Source of the DNA: Candidatus Binataceae bacterium
GTDB lineage: Bacteria; Desulfobacterota; Binatia; Binatales; Binataceae
Reading direction: 5' to 3'
Length of the DNA stretch: 51,488 nt
NCBI GenBank assembly: GCA_036495685.1
Contig: DASXMJ010000074.1
Location: 1 to 51,488 of the forward strand
The notes beneath the pieces were generated by a model, which worked only from the letters and a program-made list of their open reading frames with translations, had not been told where the DNA came from and did no database searches. The first letter of the stretch is position 1, and each line of letters opens with the position of its first letter. This document shows, in pieces, positions 42,361-51,413 of this stretch. The translations under genes were made by a program, and so were the position numbers.

Positions 42361-42663
42361 TCATGCGAACCCCGGAACGAGAACGTGGACCACGGTGGGA
42401 ATCAGCCACATTTGGACGAACTCTATGGCGACGATTACGACCAGAGGGGAAAAATCGATTCCGCCAAAGAACACCGGCAGGTGATCCCGCACCCACCCGA
42501 AGAGCGGTTCCGTCACACCGTAGAGGAAGCGGACGATTGGGTTGTAGGGGTTCGGTTCAATCCAGGTGAGCAACGCCGCGATTATCACAATCCAGAAGTA
42601 GATGTTGAGCAATCCTTCCAGGACGTTCCTGAAGAAGAGGACTAGATTTACCCAGGGACTCAA
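42361..42663 (-). CDS. yggT: YggT-family membrane protein
   Basis: 100 residues with two to three hydrophobic segments and the family phrases LLTWIEPNPYNPIVRFLYGVTEPLFGWVR and FFGGIDFSPLVVIVAIEFVQMWL. YggT proteins lie in the inner membrane; in some bacteria (and as plastid CCB3 relatives) they are linked to osmotic tolerance or cell-division/photosystem assembly, but the role is not firm. Start is a TTG at 42663, 15 bases after proC ends, same strand. This yggS-proC-yggT order is widespread. Confidence 0.9.
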   Translation of the reverse strand: MSPWVNLVLFFRNVLEGLLNIYFWIVIIAALLTWIEPNPYNPIVRFLYGVTEPLFGWVRDHLPVFFGGIDFSPLVVIVAIEFVQMWLIPTVVHVLVPGFA

Positions 42664-42678
42664 GTGCGACGCTTCGCC

Positions 42679-43500
42679 TCAGCTTACCCGGCCAAGTTCG
42701 CGAGAGCGATCGGCCGCGGCGTGAATTGCGCGGGCCACGATATCAGAAAATCCGCTCTCCGCGAATCGGCGGAGCGCGGCTTCGGTGGTTCCGCCCGGCG
42801 ATGCGACCACCCGGATAAGCTCGGCCACCTCGCGCTTTGACCCTCGCATCACGTGTTCAGCGCCGCGAAGGGTTTGCAGCGTCATACGTAGCGCCAGGTC
42901 GCGTGGGAGACCCTCATTGATAGCGCTATCGACCATCGCTTTGGCGAATACATAGACATATGCGGGGCCGCTACCGGAAAGCGCAGTGACCGCATCGAGC
43001 AGGCGTTCGTCACTGACGGCGACCGCGTCCCCCACTGCTTGGAAAATGCGCATTGCGAACGACTCGTCGGCCTTGCTGGCACCTTTGCTGCGGACTAGGG
43101 CGGCCATTCCCTGTCCCACCATCGCGGGCGCGTTCGGCATCACGCGGATGACTCGGGCGCGGGCGCCGAGAAACCGGCATATGCGTTCGCTGGGAACTCC
43201 GGCTGCGATCGAAATGAAAAGATGGCTTTTCGCGTCTGGCTTCAGAGCGGCCCCGATTTCGCTCAGGACCTCATCAATGATCTGTGGCTTTACCGCAATC
43301 ACGATTGCGCGCGCCTGACGGATGATCAGCAAGTTATCAGCGGTGGTTTCAACCTTGAGCCTGCGCTTGAGGGCGCTGCGCCGCGCCGGCGCGATATCAG
43401 AGACGATCAAATCACTGGCGCGGAATACCTTGTGCTCGACCAGCCCGTGCGCGAGCGCCTCCGCCATATTGCCGCCCCCGATGAAGCCAAGTTTTTTCAC
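42679..43500 (-). CDS. proC: Pyrroline-5-carboxylate reductase
   Basis: 273 residues: nucleotide-binding KLGFIGGGNMAEALAHGL, AVKPQIIDEVL, and the P5CR signature ALSGSGPAYVYVFAKAMVDSAINEGLP. It makes proline from P5C with NAD(P)H. GTG start at 43500 overlaps the yggS stop by four bases (GTGA). Length and motifs are complete. Confidence 0.95.
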   Translation of the reverse strand: MKKLGFIGGGNMAEALAHGLVEHKVFRASDLIVSDIAPARRSALKRRLKVETTADNLLIIRQARAIVIAVKPQIIDEVLSEIGAALKPDAKSHLFISIAAGVPSERICRFLGARARVIRVMPNAPAMVGQGMAALVRSKGASKADESFAMRIFQAVGDAVAVSDERLLDAVTALSGSGPAYVYVFAKAMVDSAINEGLPRDLALRMTLQTLRGAEHVMRGSKREVAELIRVVASPGGTTEAALRRFAESGFSDIVARAIHAAADRSRELGRVS

Positions 43501-44186
43501 CGCGGTCTTTCGCCGAACACCGCGCGTCCTACCCGCACGATGGTGGCGCCTTCTTCGATCGCGACTTCGAAATCATCCGTCATACCCATCGAAAGCTCGG
43601 CGAGGCGCAATCCGCTGCGCGCGGCGAGAGTATCGCGCATTTCGCGCAGGCGCGAGAAGTACCGCCGGGAGTGCTCGGCGCGTGGCGCCGGCGGCGGTAT
43701 CGCCATCAGCCCAGCGACCTGAACCTGGTCGCGGATTTCCGCGACCAGCCGCTCGGCATCGCCCGGCGGGATTCCGCGCTTGCTCGTCTCACCGCCGAGA
43801 TTGATTTCGAGCAGTACGCGGATTGGGGGTATGGGGTGCACTTTGTGCAATGCCTGCGCGAGCCGCTTGCTATCAAGGCTGTGAATCAGTTCGAACATCG
43901 AGGCGGCGGGTCGCGCCTTGTTGCTTTGCAGGTGGCCAATCAGGTGCCATCGAAGGTCGGCTAAGTCCTGAAGCCTGGTCCGCTTGGCCATGGCTTCCTG
44001 CACGTAGTTTTCACCGAAGTGTCGCGCCCCAGCGCGATAGGCGGCGACAATCGCTTCCGGATGCTGGGTTTTGCTGGCAAGGACCAGACAGATAGCGCCC
44101 GGATCCCGCGGCGATCGTCGAGCTGCTGCGGAGATGCGATCGTTCACTTCGGCAAGTCGGCGCCCGATTTCATGCTCTGACAACAT
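43497..44186 (-). CDS. yggS: PLP homeostasis protein (YggS/PROSC family)
   Basis: 229 residues with PLP-binding Lys39 in LVLASKTQ, GARHFGENYVQEA, LRWHLIGHLQSNK, and LSMGMTDDFEVAI, the family signature. It is a non-catalytic PLP buffer of the alanine racemase fold; loss disturbs amino acid and vitamin B6 balance. Start ATG at 44186 shares one base with the Maf stop (TGATG), so translation is coupled; an upstream ATG at 44210 would overlap Maf further. Confidence 0.93.
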   Translation of the reverse strand: MLSEHEIGRRLAEVNDRISAAARRSPRDPGAICLVLASKTQHPEAIVAAYRAGARHFGENYVQEAMAKRTRLQDLADLRWHLIGHLQSNKARPAASMFELIHSLDSKRLAQALHKVHPIPPIRVLLEINLGGETSKRGIPPGDAERLVAEIRDQVQVAGLMAIPPPAPRAEHSRRYFSRLREMRDTLAARSGLRLAELSMGMTDDFEVAIEEGATIVRVGRAVFGERPR

Positions 44187-44764
44187 CAGGTGGGACTGGC
44201 GACTCCACATCGCTGCAGCGCGGCCAGAACCTTCTCCACAGGAAGCCCCATCACGTTGTCGCGGGATCCGTTGACTCTAGATATGAAGCTTCCCCCGATG
44301 CCCTGAATTCCATATGCGCCGGCCTTGTCGAATGGCTCGCCACTGGCGATATAGTCGCGGATTTCCGTCTCGGACAAGGGACGAAAAAAAACCTCGCTCT
44401 CCACTGCTTCGCTTTCGACGAGGCGCCTGTCGTGGGCAACCGCGAAAGCGGTTATGACCACGTGCCGGCGGCCGGCGAGAAGAGTCAACATGCGCTGCGC
44501 GTCAGCGGCGTCGACGGGTTTCTCGAGGATTTCGGCCTCGCATTCCACCACGGTGTCCGCGCCCAGGACGATAAAATCGGGATGACGGCGCGCAACTGCC
44601 AGGGCTTTAGTTTGTGCCATCCGTAGCGCGTATTCGCGGGCGTGTTCCTGGGGCTGACGACGTTCTTCGACCCCGCTCTCAGCGAGCTCGAAGCTCAGGC
44701 CTGCTGCGCTGAGCAATTGCCGCCGACGCGGCGATGCTGATGCGAGAATGAGTTTGCGCGACAT
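44186..44764 (-). CDS. maf: Maf-family nucleoside triphosphate pyrophosphatase
   Basis: 192 residues: LILASASPRRRQLL, LGADTVVECEAEILEKPVDAADAQRML, and DKAGAYGIQGIGGSFI, matching Maf/YhdE. It hydrolyses dTTP/UTP or related (including modified) nucleotides and in some species influences septation. First gene of the minus-strand group maf-yggS-proC-yggT-fmdB. ATG at 44764. Confidence 0.95.
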   Translation of the reverse strand: MSRKLILASASPRRRQLLSAAGLSFELAESGVEERRQPQEHAREYALRMAQTKALAVARRHPDFIVLGADTVVECEAEILEKPVDAADAQRMLTLLAGRRHVVITAFAVAHDRRLVESEAVESEVFFRPLSETEIRDYIASGEPFDKAGAYGIQGIGGSFISRVNGSRDNVMGLPVEKVLAALQRCGVASPT

Positions 44765-44980
44765 GGTGGTGAGGGCTGGGTCGAGTGTTGCCAGACGGAA
44801 ATGGGTCTCGCAAGCGATCGCGGATCAATCCGCGCTGAGGAATTGAAAGACAGTCGTCGTTCGAACGGAGTGGCGATGATCTTGGAACATGGAGCCCGCC
44901 CCCTTCCCTCGAAGAGGACGCGCGGGTCGGAACCGAACCCCCAATTGAAGCGGATTGATTGGTACGCTAACCACGATCCA

Positions 44981-47161
44981 GTGGAAATACACCGCAGACC
45001 CGGGATCGCGCTCACCATTCTCCTTGCAATCGCGATTGCCGGGTGCGCTACCGCGACCGCCCGATCGCAGCCGGTGACCTCTGAGCCGATGCCTGCCAAG
45101 ACGACCCCCGGCGCCGCGGCCGCGTCCCCCGCCGCACAGCCACTGCCACCTGAAATCGTGTCGGCCGACGCGAGGCAGGCTTTTGCCACCGGGTACAAGG
45201 CCTTCATGAACCATGACTACGCGCGCGCGATCAAAGATCTGACCCTGGCCGCTGACCACTACCCTGGGCTGGGCGACTACGCACTTTTCTATCTGGCCGA
45301 GTCGCAGGCGGCGCAGGCGGACTTTACGGGCGCGTCGGCAACTTTGGAGAGGTTGCGGGCGGAATATCCGCAAAGTGTTTTGACCCCGCCTGGGGAACTA
45401 AAGCTGGCGCAGATATTTCTCAACCTCGGCCGCAATGCCGACGCACTGTCGGTAGCGACGCATGTGGTTGCCACCACGAGCGACGCTTCCCTGGGCCAGA
45501 ATGCACGATTCGTGCAGGCGCAGGCGGAGCGCGCGATGGGGCTGGACAAAGAAGCCTACCAGCACGCGATGGCCATTCGCGAAAGTTACCCACGGAGCGA
45601 CGCGGACTCCAAGGCGCGGGGGCTGGCTTACTCGATTCGGGCCGCAAACCCCTCGGTCTCTACCGTCCCAGCCTTCACCTACCATCGAAGCGAAGCTGCC
45701 CTGCTGTTGCGAGAAGGACTCGCCTCGTTGGCGTTTGATGAGGCTCAACGGGCGCTCGCTCTGGCACCCACGAGCTCGGATCGCGCAGAGCTTCTGTGGA
45801 TCCAAGCGCAAGCCTCGAAGTCCGACAGCGATCGCCAGAAGCGCGCCTTGCTCGATTACCTTTCAATCGCGCCACTCGGCCCCGAGGCATCGGCGGTGCT
45901 CTATGACCTCGCGCTGGTTTACTGGAAGGAAGATGAGCCCGATCGCGCGCGTGCCCTGTTCGAAAAGGTAATCGCGGAGTTTCCGTCGAGCAGCCACGCG
46001 TCGGCGGCAATGCTTCGAATCGGCCGAATTTACGAAGAACAGCAAAACTATGATGCTGCCCGGGCCGAAGATGGCCGGCTGGTTGAGCGCTATCCGGGGA
46101 CCGAAGCGGCGGAAGACGCCCGTTTTCGCATTCCCTGGTCGCTGTACATGGCGCACCAGTACCCGCGAGCAATCGCGAGTTTCACCGCGATGCGCAAGCG
46201 AGCCGAGGGTCCGGGGGAGCGCGAAATGTTTGACTATTGGCGTGCGCGCTCGCTGGAAAGAATCGGCGACACCGCCGGCGCGCACGAAATCTATGCGCGC
46301 CTCGCGCAGAGCGTGGAAAGCAATTACTATCCGGCGCTGGCCGCAGAGCATGTGCCCGCGGTGCACGCAGAGCTTGCGGCGGCGTCGCTGCCCGAGTTGA
46401 GCATCGAGCCCACGCCCCCGAGCGCGTCGCCCACGGTACGCTTTCATTTAAGCCGCATTCTGGCGTTGCGGGCGCTTGGCATTTCGGACCTTCAGGCGGG
46501 CGAATATCGCGCCCTGGAAGATGCGGCTGGCGAGGAACATTCCCTGCGGGAATTTATCCTGGCAGGACTACAAGCGGCGGACGCCTGGTATGACGCAATC
46601 GTTGCTGCGACCCGGATGTCGAAGAATGGACATCTGACCGCCGGGGTGGCGGAACGAGTTCGCTATCCACGCGCGTACTGGGCACTCTTCTCGCACCTGG
46701 CGGAGCAGCAATCGCTCGATCCGTGGCTGGTGCTCGCCCTGGCCAGGCAGGAAAGCCTGTTCAACCCGCGCGCGCGGTCGGTTTCCGACGCGCGCGGGCT
46801 CATGCAGCTGCTGCCCTCGACCGGGGACCGAGTTGCTCACCAGGTGGGCGAACAGTCGTCACCCGATCTGTTTGATCCCGAGACCAACGTCAGACTCGGT
46901 ACCGCATATCTGAAAAATCTTTTTGAGCTGTTCCAGGGAGATCGGTTCAAAGCGGTAGCTGCTTATAATGGGGGCGAGCATGCGGTCGAGGGGTGGACCC
47001 GCAGATTTCCCGGAGACGACGACGAATGGGTCGAGAATATCGGCTATCGAGAGACGCGCGATTACGTGAAGAAGGTTATCGGTGGGCGCCGCGAATACCT
47101 GCTGCTGTATCCCTCCCAGGACGAATCACCCGCTATGCGATCGGTTCCACCCAGCCGGTAG
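44981..47161 (+). CDS. Slt-type soluble-like lytic murein transglycosylase, lipoprotein
   Basis: 726 residues. Signal peptide with lipobox IAGC, Cys22 as the lipidation site, then a Pro/Ala-rich linker and an alpha-superhelical domain (repeated FxxGYKAFMNHDYARAI-type helical pairs, 20-40-residue units), as in Slt70. The C-terminal goose-type transglycosylase domain has the catalytic Glu591 in ARQESLFNP, plus SDARGLMQLLPST and AAYNGGEHAVEGW. It cuts peptidoglycan glycan strands in the periplasm. GTG at 44981 is chosen because it puts the signal peptide at the N-terminus; an upstream ATG (44876) would add 35 residues before it. The end overlaps the DUF429 gene. Confidence 0.9.
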   Translation: MEIHRRPGIALTILLAIAIAGCATATARSQPVTSEPMPAKTTPGAAAASPAAQPLPPEIVSADARQAFATGYKAFMNHDYARAIKDLTLAADHYPGLGDYALFYLAESQAAQADFTGASATLERLRAEYPQSVLTPPGELKLAQIFLNLGRNADALSVATHVVATTSDASLGQNARFVQAQAERAMGLDKEAYQHAMAIRESYPRSDADSKARGLAYSIRAANPSVSTVPAFTYHRSEAALLLREGLASLAFDEAQRALALAPTSSDRAELLWIQAQASKSDSDRQKRALLDYLSIAPLGPEASAVLYDLALVYWKEDEPDRARALFEKVIAEFPSSSHASAAMLRIGRIYEEQQNYDAARAEDGRLVERYPGTEAAEDARFRIPWSLYMAHQYPRAIASFTAMRKRAEGPGEREMFDYWRARSLERIGDTAGAHEIYARLAQSVESNYYPALAAEHVPAVHAELAAASLPELSIEPTPPSASPTVRFHLSRILALRALGISDLQAGEYRALEDAAGEEHSLREFILAGLQAADAWYDAIVAATRMSKNGHLTAGVAERVRYPRAYWALFSHLAEQQSLDPWLVLALARQESLFNPRARSVSDARGLMQLLPSTGDRVAHQVGEQSSPDLFDPETNVRLGTAYLKNLFELFQGDRFKAVAAYNGGEHAVEGWTRRFPGDDDEWVENIGYRETRDYVKKVIGGRREYLLLYPSQDESPAMRSVPPSR

Positions 47162-48063
47162 CCGGTATCGATGTCGGCGAAGACTATCTCGATGTCGCGA
47201 TGCTGGACGGCAGAGCGAACTCGCTCCGCCTGGCGCGCGTACCGATCTTCCCCGCGACCACGCATCCGGTTGCCCAAATCGCTGAAAGTATCTCGAAATT
47301 TTTCCCCGAACTCGGGCCGGGGTCGCTCGCGCTGGTCGATTCACCGCGTGCGCCATGCGTCGTCCGGAGCGAGTCGCGCCAGCGTGATCTGGATCTCATG
47401 CTCCGCCGCGTGGTTGCCGCAATAAATCGCGCCCGAAGTTCCGCAGAGTACCTCCGGCTCGCGCTCTTTCCGACCCCAGCGGCTGACTACTTCGCTCGAT
47501 GTGCGAGCGCGACAGCGTGCAAGCCGCACCTCATCCGCATCGCCCACGAGCTTCGCCTGACCGACAAGGGAACAATGTCGGTGCCCAGAGGTCGCGGGTG
47601 GCTCTTCACGCGCTTCATGCTCGCGGGCTTTGCCACCCACCGGGCGCTCGAACAGCTCGGCGTCGACAGCTTCGAGTCGTACCCGTATCTGGTGTTTTCG
47701 TTGTGGAAGGCTGCGTCCGAGCGATTACCGCCCAAGTCTGATCGGCGGGCGGCTTTAAAAGCGAGACGGGCGATCCTTGCGCGACTGACCCGGAGTTGCC
47801 GGTTGACCGCACCGGCGGCGAAATCTCTGGATGAAGCTGATGCGGCAGTCTTGGCTGTCACGGCGCACTTGTCGGCCATCGGGCGCGGCGGTGCCCTGAT
47901 GTTTCACAGCCAAATGCACGGCAGATTCCTGCTGGCGCTGAGGAAGCGCGACCTGGCAACCGCCCTGGCGTTGGGCATTGTTTCGCTACCTCCCCTGGGT
48001 GTCGTCGATGGTCCCGCGGCGAGGGAGGGAAGCGGAGGAGGACGAGGTTTTTCCCCGAGGTAG
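47026..48063 (+). CDS. DUF429-like protein (RNase H-fold predicted nuclease family)
   Basis: About 345 residues. The core starts VAGIDVGEDYLDVAMLDG (the strand carrying the first acidic residues of the RNase H fold), with LALVDSPRAP, DSFESYPYLVFSLW and EADAAVLAVTAHLSAIG, which match the DUF429 pattern (D...DSP...EsYP...DAxxAxxta). Acidic residues fit a two-metal nuclease, but activity is unproven. The start is unusual: no start codon lies near the core; the nearest is ATG 47026 (or GTG 46993), inside the slt gene, giving a 45-residue lead and ~135 bases of overlap. A non-canonical start near 47158 is an alternative. Confidence 0.7.
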   Translation: MGREYRLSRDARLREEGYRWAPRIPAAVSLPGRITRYAIGSTQPVAGIDVGEDYLDVAMLDGRANSLRLARVPIFPATTHPVAQIAESISKFFPELGPGSLALVDSPRAPCVVRSESRQRDLDLMLRRVVAAINRARSSAEYLRLALFPTPAADYFARCASATACKPHLIRIAHELRLTDKGTMSVPRGRGWLFTRFMLAGFATHRALEQLGVDSFESYPYLVFSLWKAASERLPPKSDRRAALKARRAILARLTRSCRLTAPAAKSLDEADAAVLAVTAHLSAIGRGGALMFHSQMHGRFLLALRKRDLATALALGIVSLPPLGVVDGPAAREGSGGGRGFSPR

Positions 48064-48192
48064 AGACTCGTCGGAGGCTTTTGGGCAGCTCTCGTTCGAT
48101 CAACCGGGGAGCGCTTTTTCGATGCGAGCTTGACAAGTTGCGAAGCAAAAGGGTTCAAAAGGGCAACGCATCAGGGGACCCGGACCAGCAGG

Positions 48193-48888
48193 TTGGCTGC
48201 ACGCGAATTCAAGGCGATTTTCTTCGATCTCGACGGAACCCTCGTCGATATACACGGGCCGCTCTACATCGCCGCGCGCAACGCACTCAGAGACATCGGG
48301 CACCACTCCGATCTCACGCCCGAGCAATACCGCGAGGCACTGAACCGCAACGAGGTGTGGCTTGGCGTGCCGGAGAATCGTCGACCCGAGTATGTCCAGC
48401 TGGCCTTTGCCTATTTCATGACGGAAATCGACAAGACCGAGCGACTGGAGGTCCTGCCGCACGTGGCGGAGACGCTGGCCGAACTCAAACGAAGACGCTA
48501 CGCGACTGCAGTGGTGACCAGTCGTCCAGGAGAGGCTCGGCGGCTGATCGAGAAGCTTGCGATGGTGGGCCTGGCCGCATACCTGGACCACGTCGTCACA
48601 CAACCGACCTCATCGATGAAAGACTTGCTCGACAAAACCGAGTTGCTGAAGCAGACCGCAATGAGGGTATCGGTACTGCCGCCGGCGTGCCTGTACGTGG
48701 GCGATGAGCCTCGCGACATAATGGCCGCGCAGCAAGCCGGGTTTGGAGGGACAGTTGGAGTTGCGACCGGAGCTGCGTCGTTTTCGTATCTTAAGAATCA
48801 TCCACAGCACCGGCCCGACCACGTGATCAATTCGATGGCTCAGCTCTTGGGTCTCCTCGAGGCTATGCGTCAGGGAGTGCCACGGTGA
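48193..48888 (+). CDS. HAD-superfamily hydrolase (phosphatase-like)
   Basis: 231 residues: motif I FFDLDGTLVD at residues 10-19 with nucleophile Asp12 and acid-base Asp14, motif II TSRP, Lys region, and motif IV YVGDEPRDIMAAQQAG. The cap is C1-type helical. It probably removes phosphate from a small molecule (phosphoglycolate-, sugar- or nucleotide-type). The start TTG at 48193 is an estimate; a TTG at 48130 is also in frame. The stop overlaps the next CoA-transferase (GTGA), suggesting an operon. Confidence 0.85.
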   Translation: MAAREFKAIFFDLDGTLVDIHGPLYIAARNALRDIGHHSDLTPEQYREALNRNEVWLGVPENRRPEYVQLAFAYFMTEIDKTERLEVLPHVAETLAELKRRRYATAVVTSRPGEARRLIEKLAMVGLAAYLDHVVTQPTSSMKDLLDKTELLKQTAMRVSVLPPACLYVGDEPRDIMAAQQAGFGGTVGVATGAASFSYLKNHPQHRPDHVINSMAQLLGLLEAMRQGVPR

Positions 48889-50141
48889 GCCGCCAACCGC
48901 TGCCTGAAGCGCTCGAGGGCCTTCGCGTGGTCGAGCTTCCCTGCCTCGACTCGATGCCATTTCTGGCTGCGGCGATGGCGGCGAAGTCGTTTGCCGATTT
49001 CGGAGCTGAAGTTATCAAGGTCGAGCCGCCGCGGGGCGGCGCGCAAGAGCGTCAGCTCGGGCCCTTCCGCGACGATCGGCGCGATCTGGAGACGGGAGGG
49101 CTCCACTTGTTTTTGAACACCAACAAACTCGGCGTCACGCTCGACCTCGAAAACTCCTCGGCCCGCAGAATCCTCTTTTCGATGCTGGAGCAAGCCGACG
49201 TCCTCTTCAATCCCAACCCTCCATCGCTCAACGACCGAATCGATCTCTCGTGGCAAAGGCTGACCGAGCATTTTCCAAAACTCATCGTCGTTTCGCTGAC
49301 CCCGTTTGGAGAAGACTCCCTGTACCGGAATCTTCGGGGCGGAGATCTGGTTGCCACCCATATGAGCGGCGTCGGTTACGAAACGCCTTGGCATCAGGTT
49401 ACGGATCCAGCCACTCAGCCGCCCCTCAAGCTCGCAGGGCGTCAGTCGGACTATCTCACCGGGTACACCGCTGCAGCGGCAGCGATGGTGGCGGTGTTCG
49501 ATCGCGCGCGCAATGGCTCGGGCCAACATGTGGACGTAAGCCAGTGGCTGGCGATGGTTAGCATGGTCCGGCCCAATCTCGGAGGCTCGACTCACGAATC
49601 TCCTCGGGCGCCCGCATACCAGCGGCTTAGCATTCGCAAAAAGGCGGGCGCACAGTGGGTCTATCCATGTGCAGATGGCTGGGTGAGCTTCAACGCGGGA
49701 ACGCAGAGATTCTGGAATGGATGGAAAGCGGCCATAGGCCAGCCCGAGTGGATGGAGGCCGAGATTTTTGCAACTGCCGCTGACCGAGCCGCGCATGTCG
49801 ACGTCATCGAGGCCGCCATTCACGACTGGCTATCGAACATCACCAAGAAGGAGGCCTTCCAGCGCGCGCAGGCTCAGCACGTACCATGTTTTCCGGTGCA
49901 TACGGTTCGTGAGGTAGCGGAGAACGAGCAATACCAGGCGCGCGACTTTTTCCAGGAGCATGACCATCCGAGCGCGAAGCAGATTCGTACGCCCGGTGCA
50001 CCGTGCAGATTTGGAAGGACACCCTGGCGAATCAAGCGCCCTGCGCCGCGCCTGGGCGAGCACAACCGCAAGATCTTTGGAGAACGCTTGGGTCTCGACC
50101 AGGTCGAGCTAGAGCGACTGGCTACGGAGCACATCGTGTGA
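48885..50141 (+). CDS. Type III (CaiB/BaiF) CoA-transferase, first of a tandem pair
   Basis: 418 residues: LEGLRVVELPCLDS, FGAEVIKVEPPRG, NTNKLGVTLDLE, VVSLTPFG, and AGRQSDYLTGYTAAAAAMVAVFDRARNGSGQHVDVS, in which the catalytic Asp of family III is at SDYLTG. It is divergent in sequence from the following paralogue. The GTG start at 48885 overlaps the HAD stop, and the end overlaps the next CoA-transferase by GTGA; such a pair (as in BbsE/BbsF benzylsuccinate transferase) may form a heteromeric enzyme. Confidence 0.9.
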   Translation: MSRQPLPEALEGLRVVELPCLDSMPFLAAAMAAKSFADFGAEVIKVEPPRGGAQERQLGPFRDDRRDLETGGLHLFLNTNKLGVTLDLENSSARRILFSMLEQADVLFNPNPPSLNDRIDLSWQRLTEHFPKLIVVSLTPFGEDSLYRNLRGGDLVATHMSGVGYETPWHQVTDPATQPPLKLAGRQSDYLTGYTAAAAAMVAVFDRARNGSGQHVDVSQWLAMVSMVRPNLGGSTHESPRAPAYQRLSIRKKAGAQWVYPCADGWVSFNAGTQRFWNGWKAAIGQPEWMEAEIFATAADRAAHVDVIEAAIHDWLSNITKKEAFQRAQAQHVPCFPVHTVREVAENEQYQARDFFQEHDHPSAKQIRTPGAPCRFGRTPWRIKRPAPRLGEHNRKIFGERLGLDQVELERLATEHIV

Positions 50142-51349
50142 AAAAGCGTCTGCCGCTCGACGGAGTCCGCGTGCTCGACTTTGGATGGATCTTTGCAGTC
50201 CCGCACGCCACCGCCTGGTTGGGAGCGCTGGGGGCGGAGGTAATACGGGTTGAAAGCATGCGCGCGCCTGATCTGGTGCGGTTTTTGACCGGCACCGACG
50301 GCGTGATCGGACCGAACCTCTCGGGCGTGTTTCATTCGATAAATTTCTCCCGCAAGAGCCTGGCGCTCGATCTATCGCGGCCCGAGGCGCAGGAAATCGC
50401 GCGACGGCTGGTCCAATACAGCGACATCGTTACCGAGAATTTCACGGTGGGTAACATGCAGAAGTACGGACTCGATTACGAAAGTATCCGCCGGCTCAAG
50501 CCTGACATCATCATGTTGTCGGGCACTCCGCTGGGTCAGAATGGACCCTTCGCGCGTACGGTAGGATTTGGACCCACGACGCAGGCATTCGCAGGACTGT
50601 GTCATCTGACCGGCTACCCGCAGAGCTTTCCATGCGGAATAGGGGGGACCTGGCCGGATTTCGCGGTGGGAACCGCGATGGTCTTCTTTCTGCTCGCTGC
50701 GCTCCACTACCGAGACCGCACCGGGGAAGGCCAGTATCTGGATCTGTCGATGGCCGAAATGGTGACGACGATGATCCCGGAGGCGATGATGGATTTCTTC
50801 TTGAACGGGCGCGAACAGAGCCCGCAGGGAAATCGAACTCCATCGATGGCGCCGCACGGTGTCTTTCCCGCGGCCGGGGAAGATCGATGGGTCGCAATTG
50901 CAATCGCGAGCGACGCTGAATTTGCGGCTTTGTGCGAGGTGCTCGGTGTGCCTTCGCTTGCATCGGATAGCGCCTACGCGCACCTTCCCGAGCGGCTTGG
51001 CAATGTGGAGATGCTCGAAAATGAAGTTGCCGCCCGCACGCGCGATCTCGACCGCGACGAGTTGGTGCGGCGGCTGCGTGAACGAGGACTGGCAGCCGGA
51101 CCGGTGTACAATACCCACGAGTTGGCCGCCGACCAGGCGTTCCGCGCCTCGGAGATGATGATCACGCGAGAGCATGGCGAGTCCGGTGCGCGCGCCGTGC
51201 CTGGGCTGCCGGTGAAGTTTAGCGCCATTGAACCCGACTATCGCGGTGCACCGCGAATCGGCGAGCACAGCGATGAAATTTTGGCAACCTTGCTGGGAAT
51301 GGACTCTGAAGAGATCGCCCGGTTAAAGGAAGGCAAGGTCATATTTTGA
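50138..51349 (+). CDS. Type III (CaiB/BaiF) CoA-transferase, second of a tandem pair
   Basis: 403 residues: LDGVRVLDFGWIFAVPHATAWLGALGAEVIRVES, NFSRKSLALDLSRPEAQ, MLSGTPLGQNGPFA, and WPDFAVGTAMVFFLLAALHYRDRTGEGQYLDLSMAE, with the catalytic Asp at PDFAVG. Its GTG start overlaps the previous gene's stop by four bases (GTGA). As both partners keep the Asp, each may be active; a heteromer or two separate acyl specificities is possible. Substrates are unknown. Confidence 0.9.
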   Translation: MKKRLPLDGVRVLDFGWIFAVPHATAWLGALGAEVIRVESMRAPDLVRFLTGTDGVIGPNLSGVFHSINFSRKSLALDLSRPEAQEIARRLVQYSDIVTENFTVGNMQKYGLDYESIRRLKPDIIMLSGTPLGQNGPFARTVGFGPTTQAFAGLCHLTGYPQSFPCGIGGTWPDFAVGTAMVFFLLAALHYRDRTGEGQYLDLSMAEMVTTMIPEAMMDFFLNGREQSPQGNRTPSMAPHGVFPAAGEDRWVAIAIASDAEFAALCEVLGVPSLASDSAYAHLPERLGNVEMLENEVAARTRDLDRDELVRRLRERGLAAGPVYNTHELAADQAFRASEMMITREHGESGARAVPGLPVKFSAIEPDYRGAPRIGEHSDEILATLLGMDSEEIARLKEGKVIF

Positions 51350-51413
51350 CCGCCCTGTCTGTCTCCCATGCGGATAGGGTTCTGCGAAAATTCTGCGGTC
51401 CGCGGCGGTCTGG

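Noticed and set aside
50372-51268. 298-codon minus-strand ORF opposite the last CoA-transferase
   Set aside because: Shadow frame, no recognisable motif.
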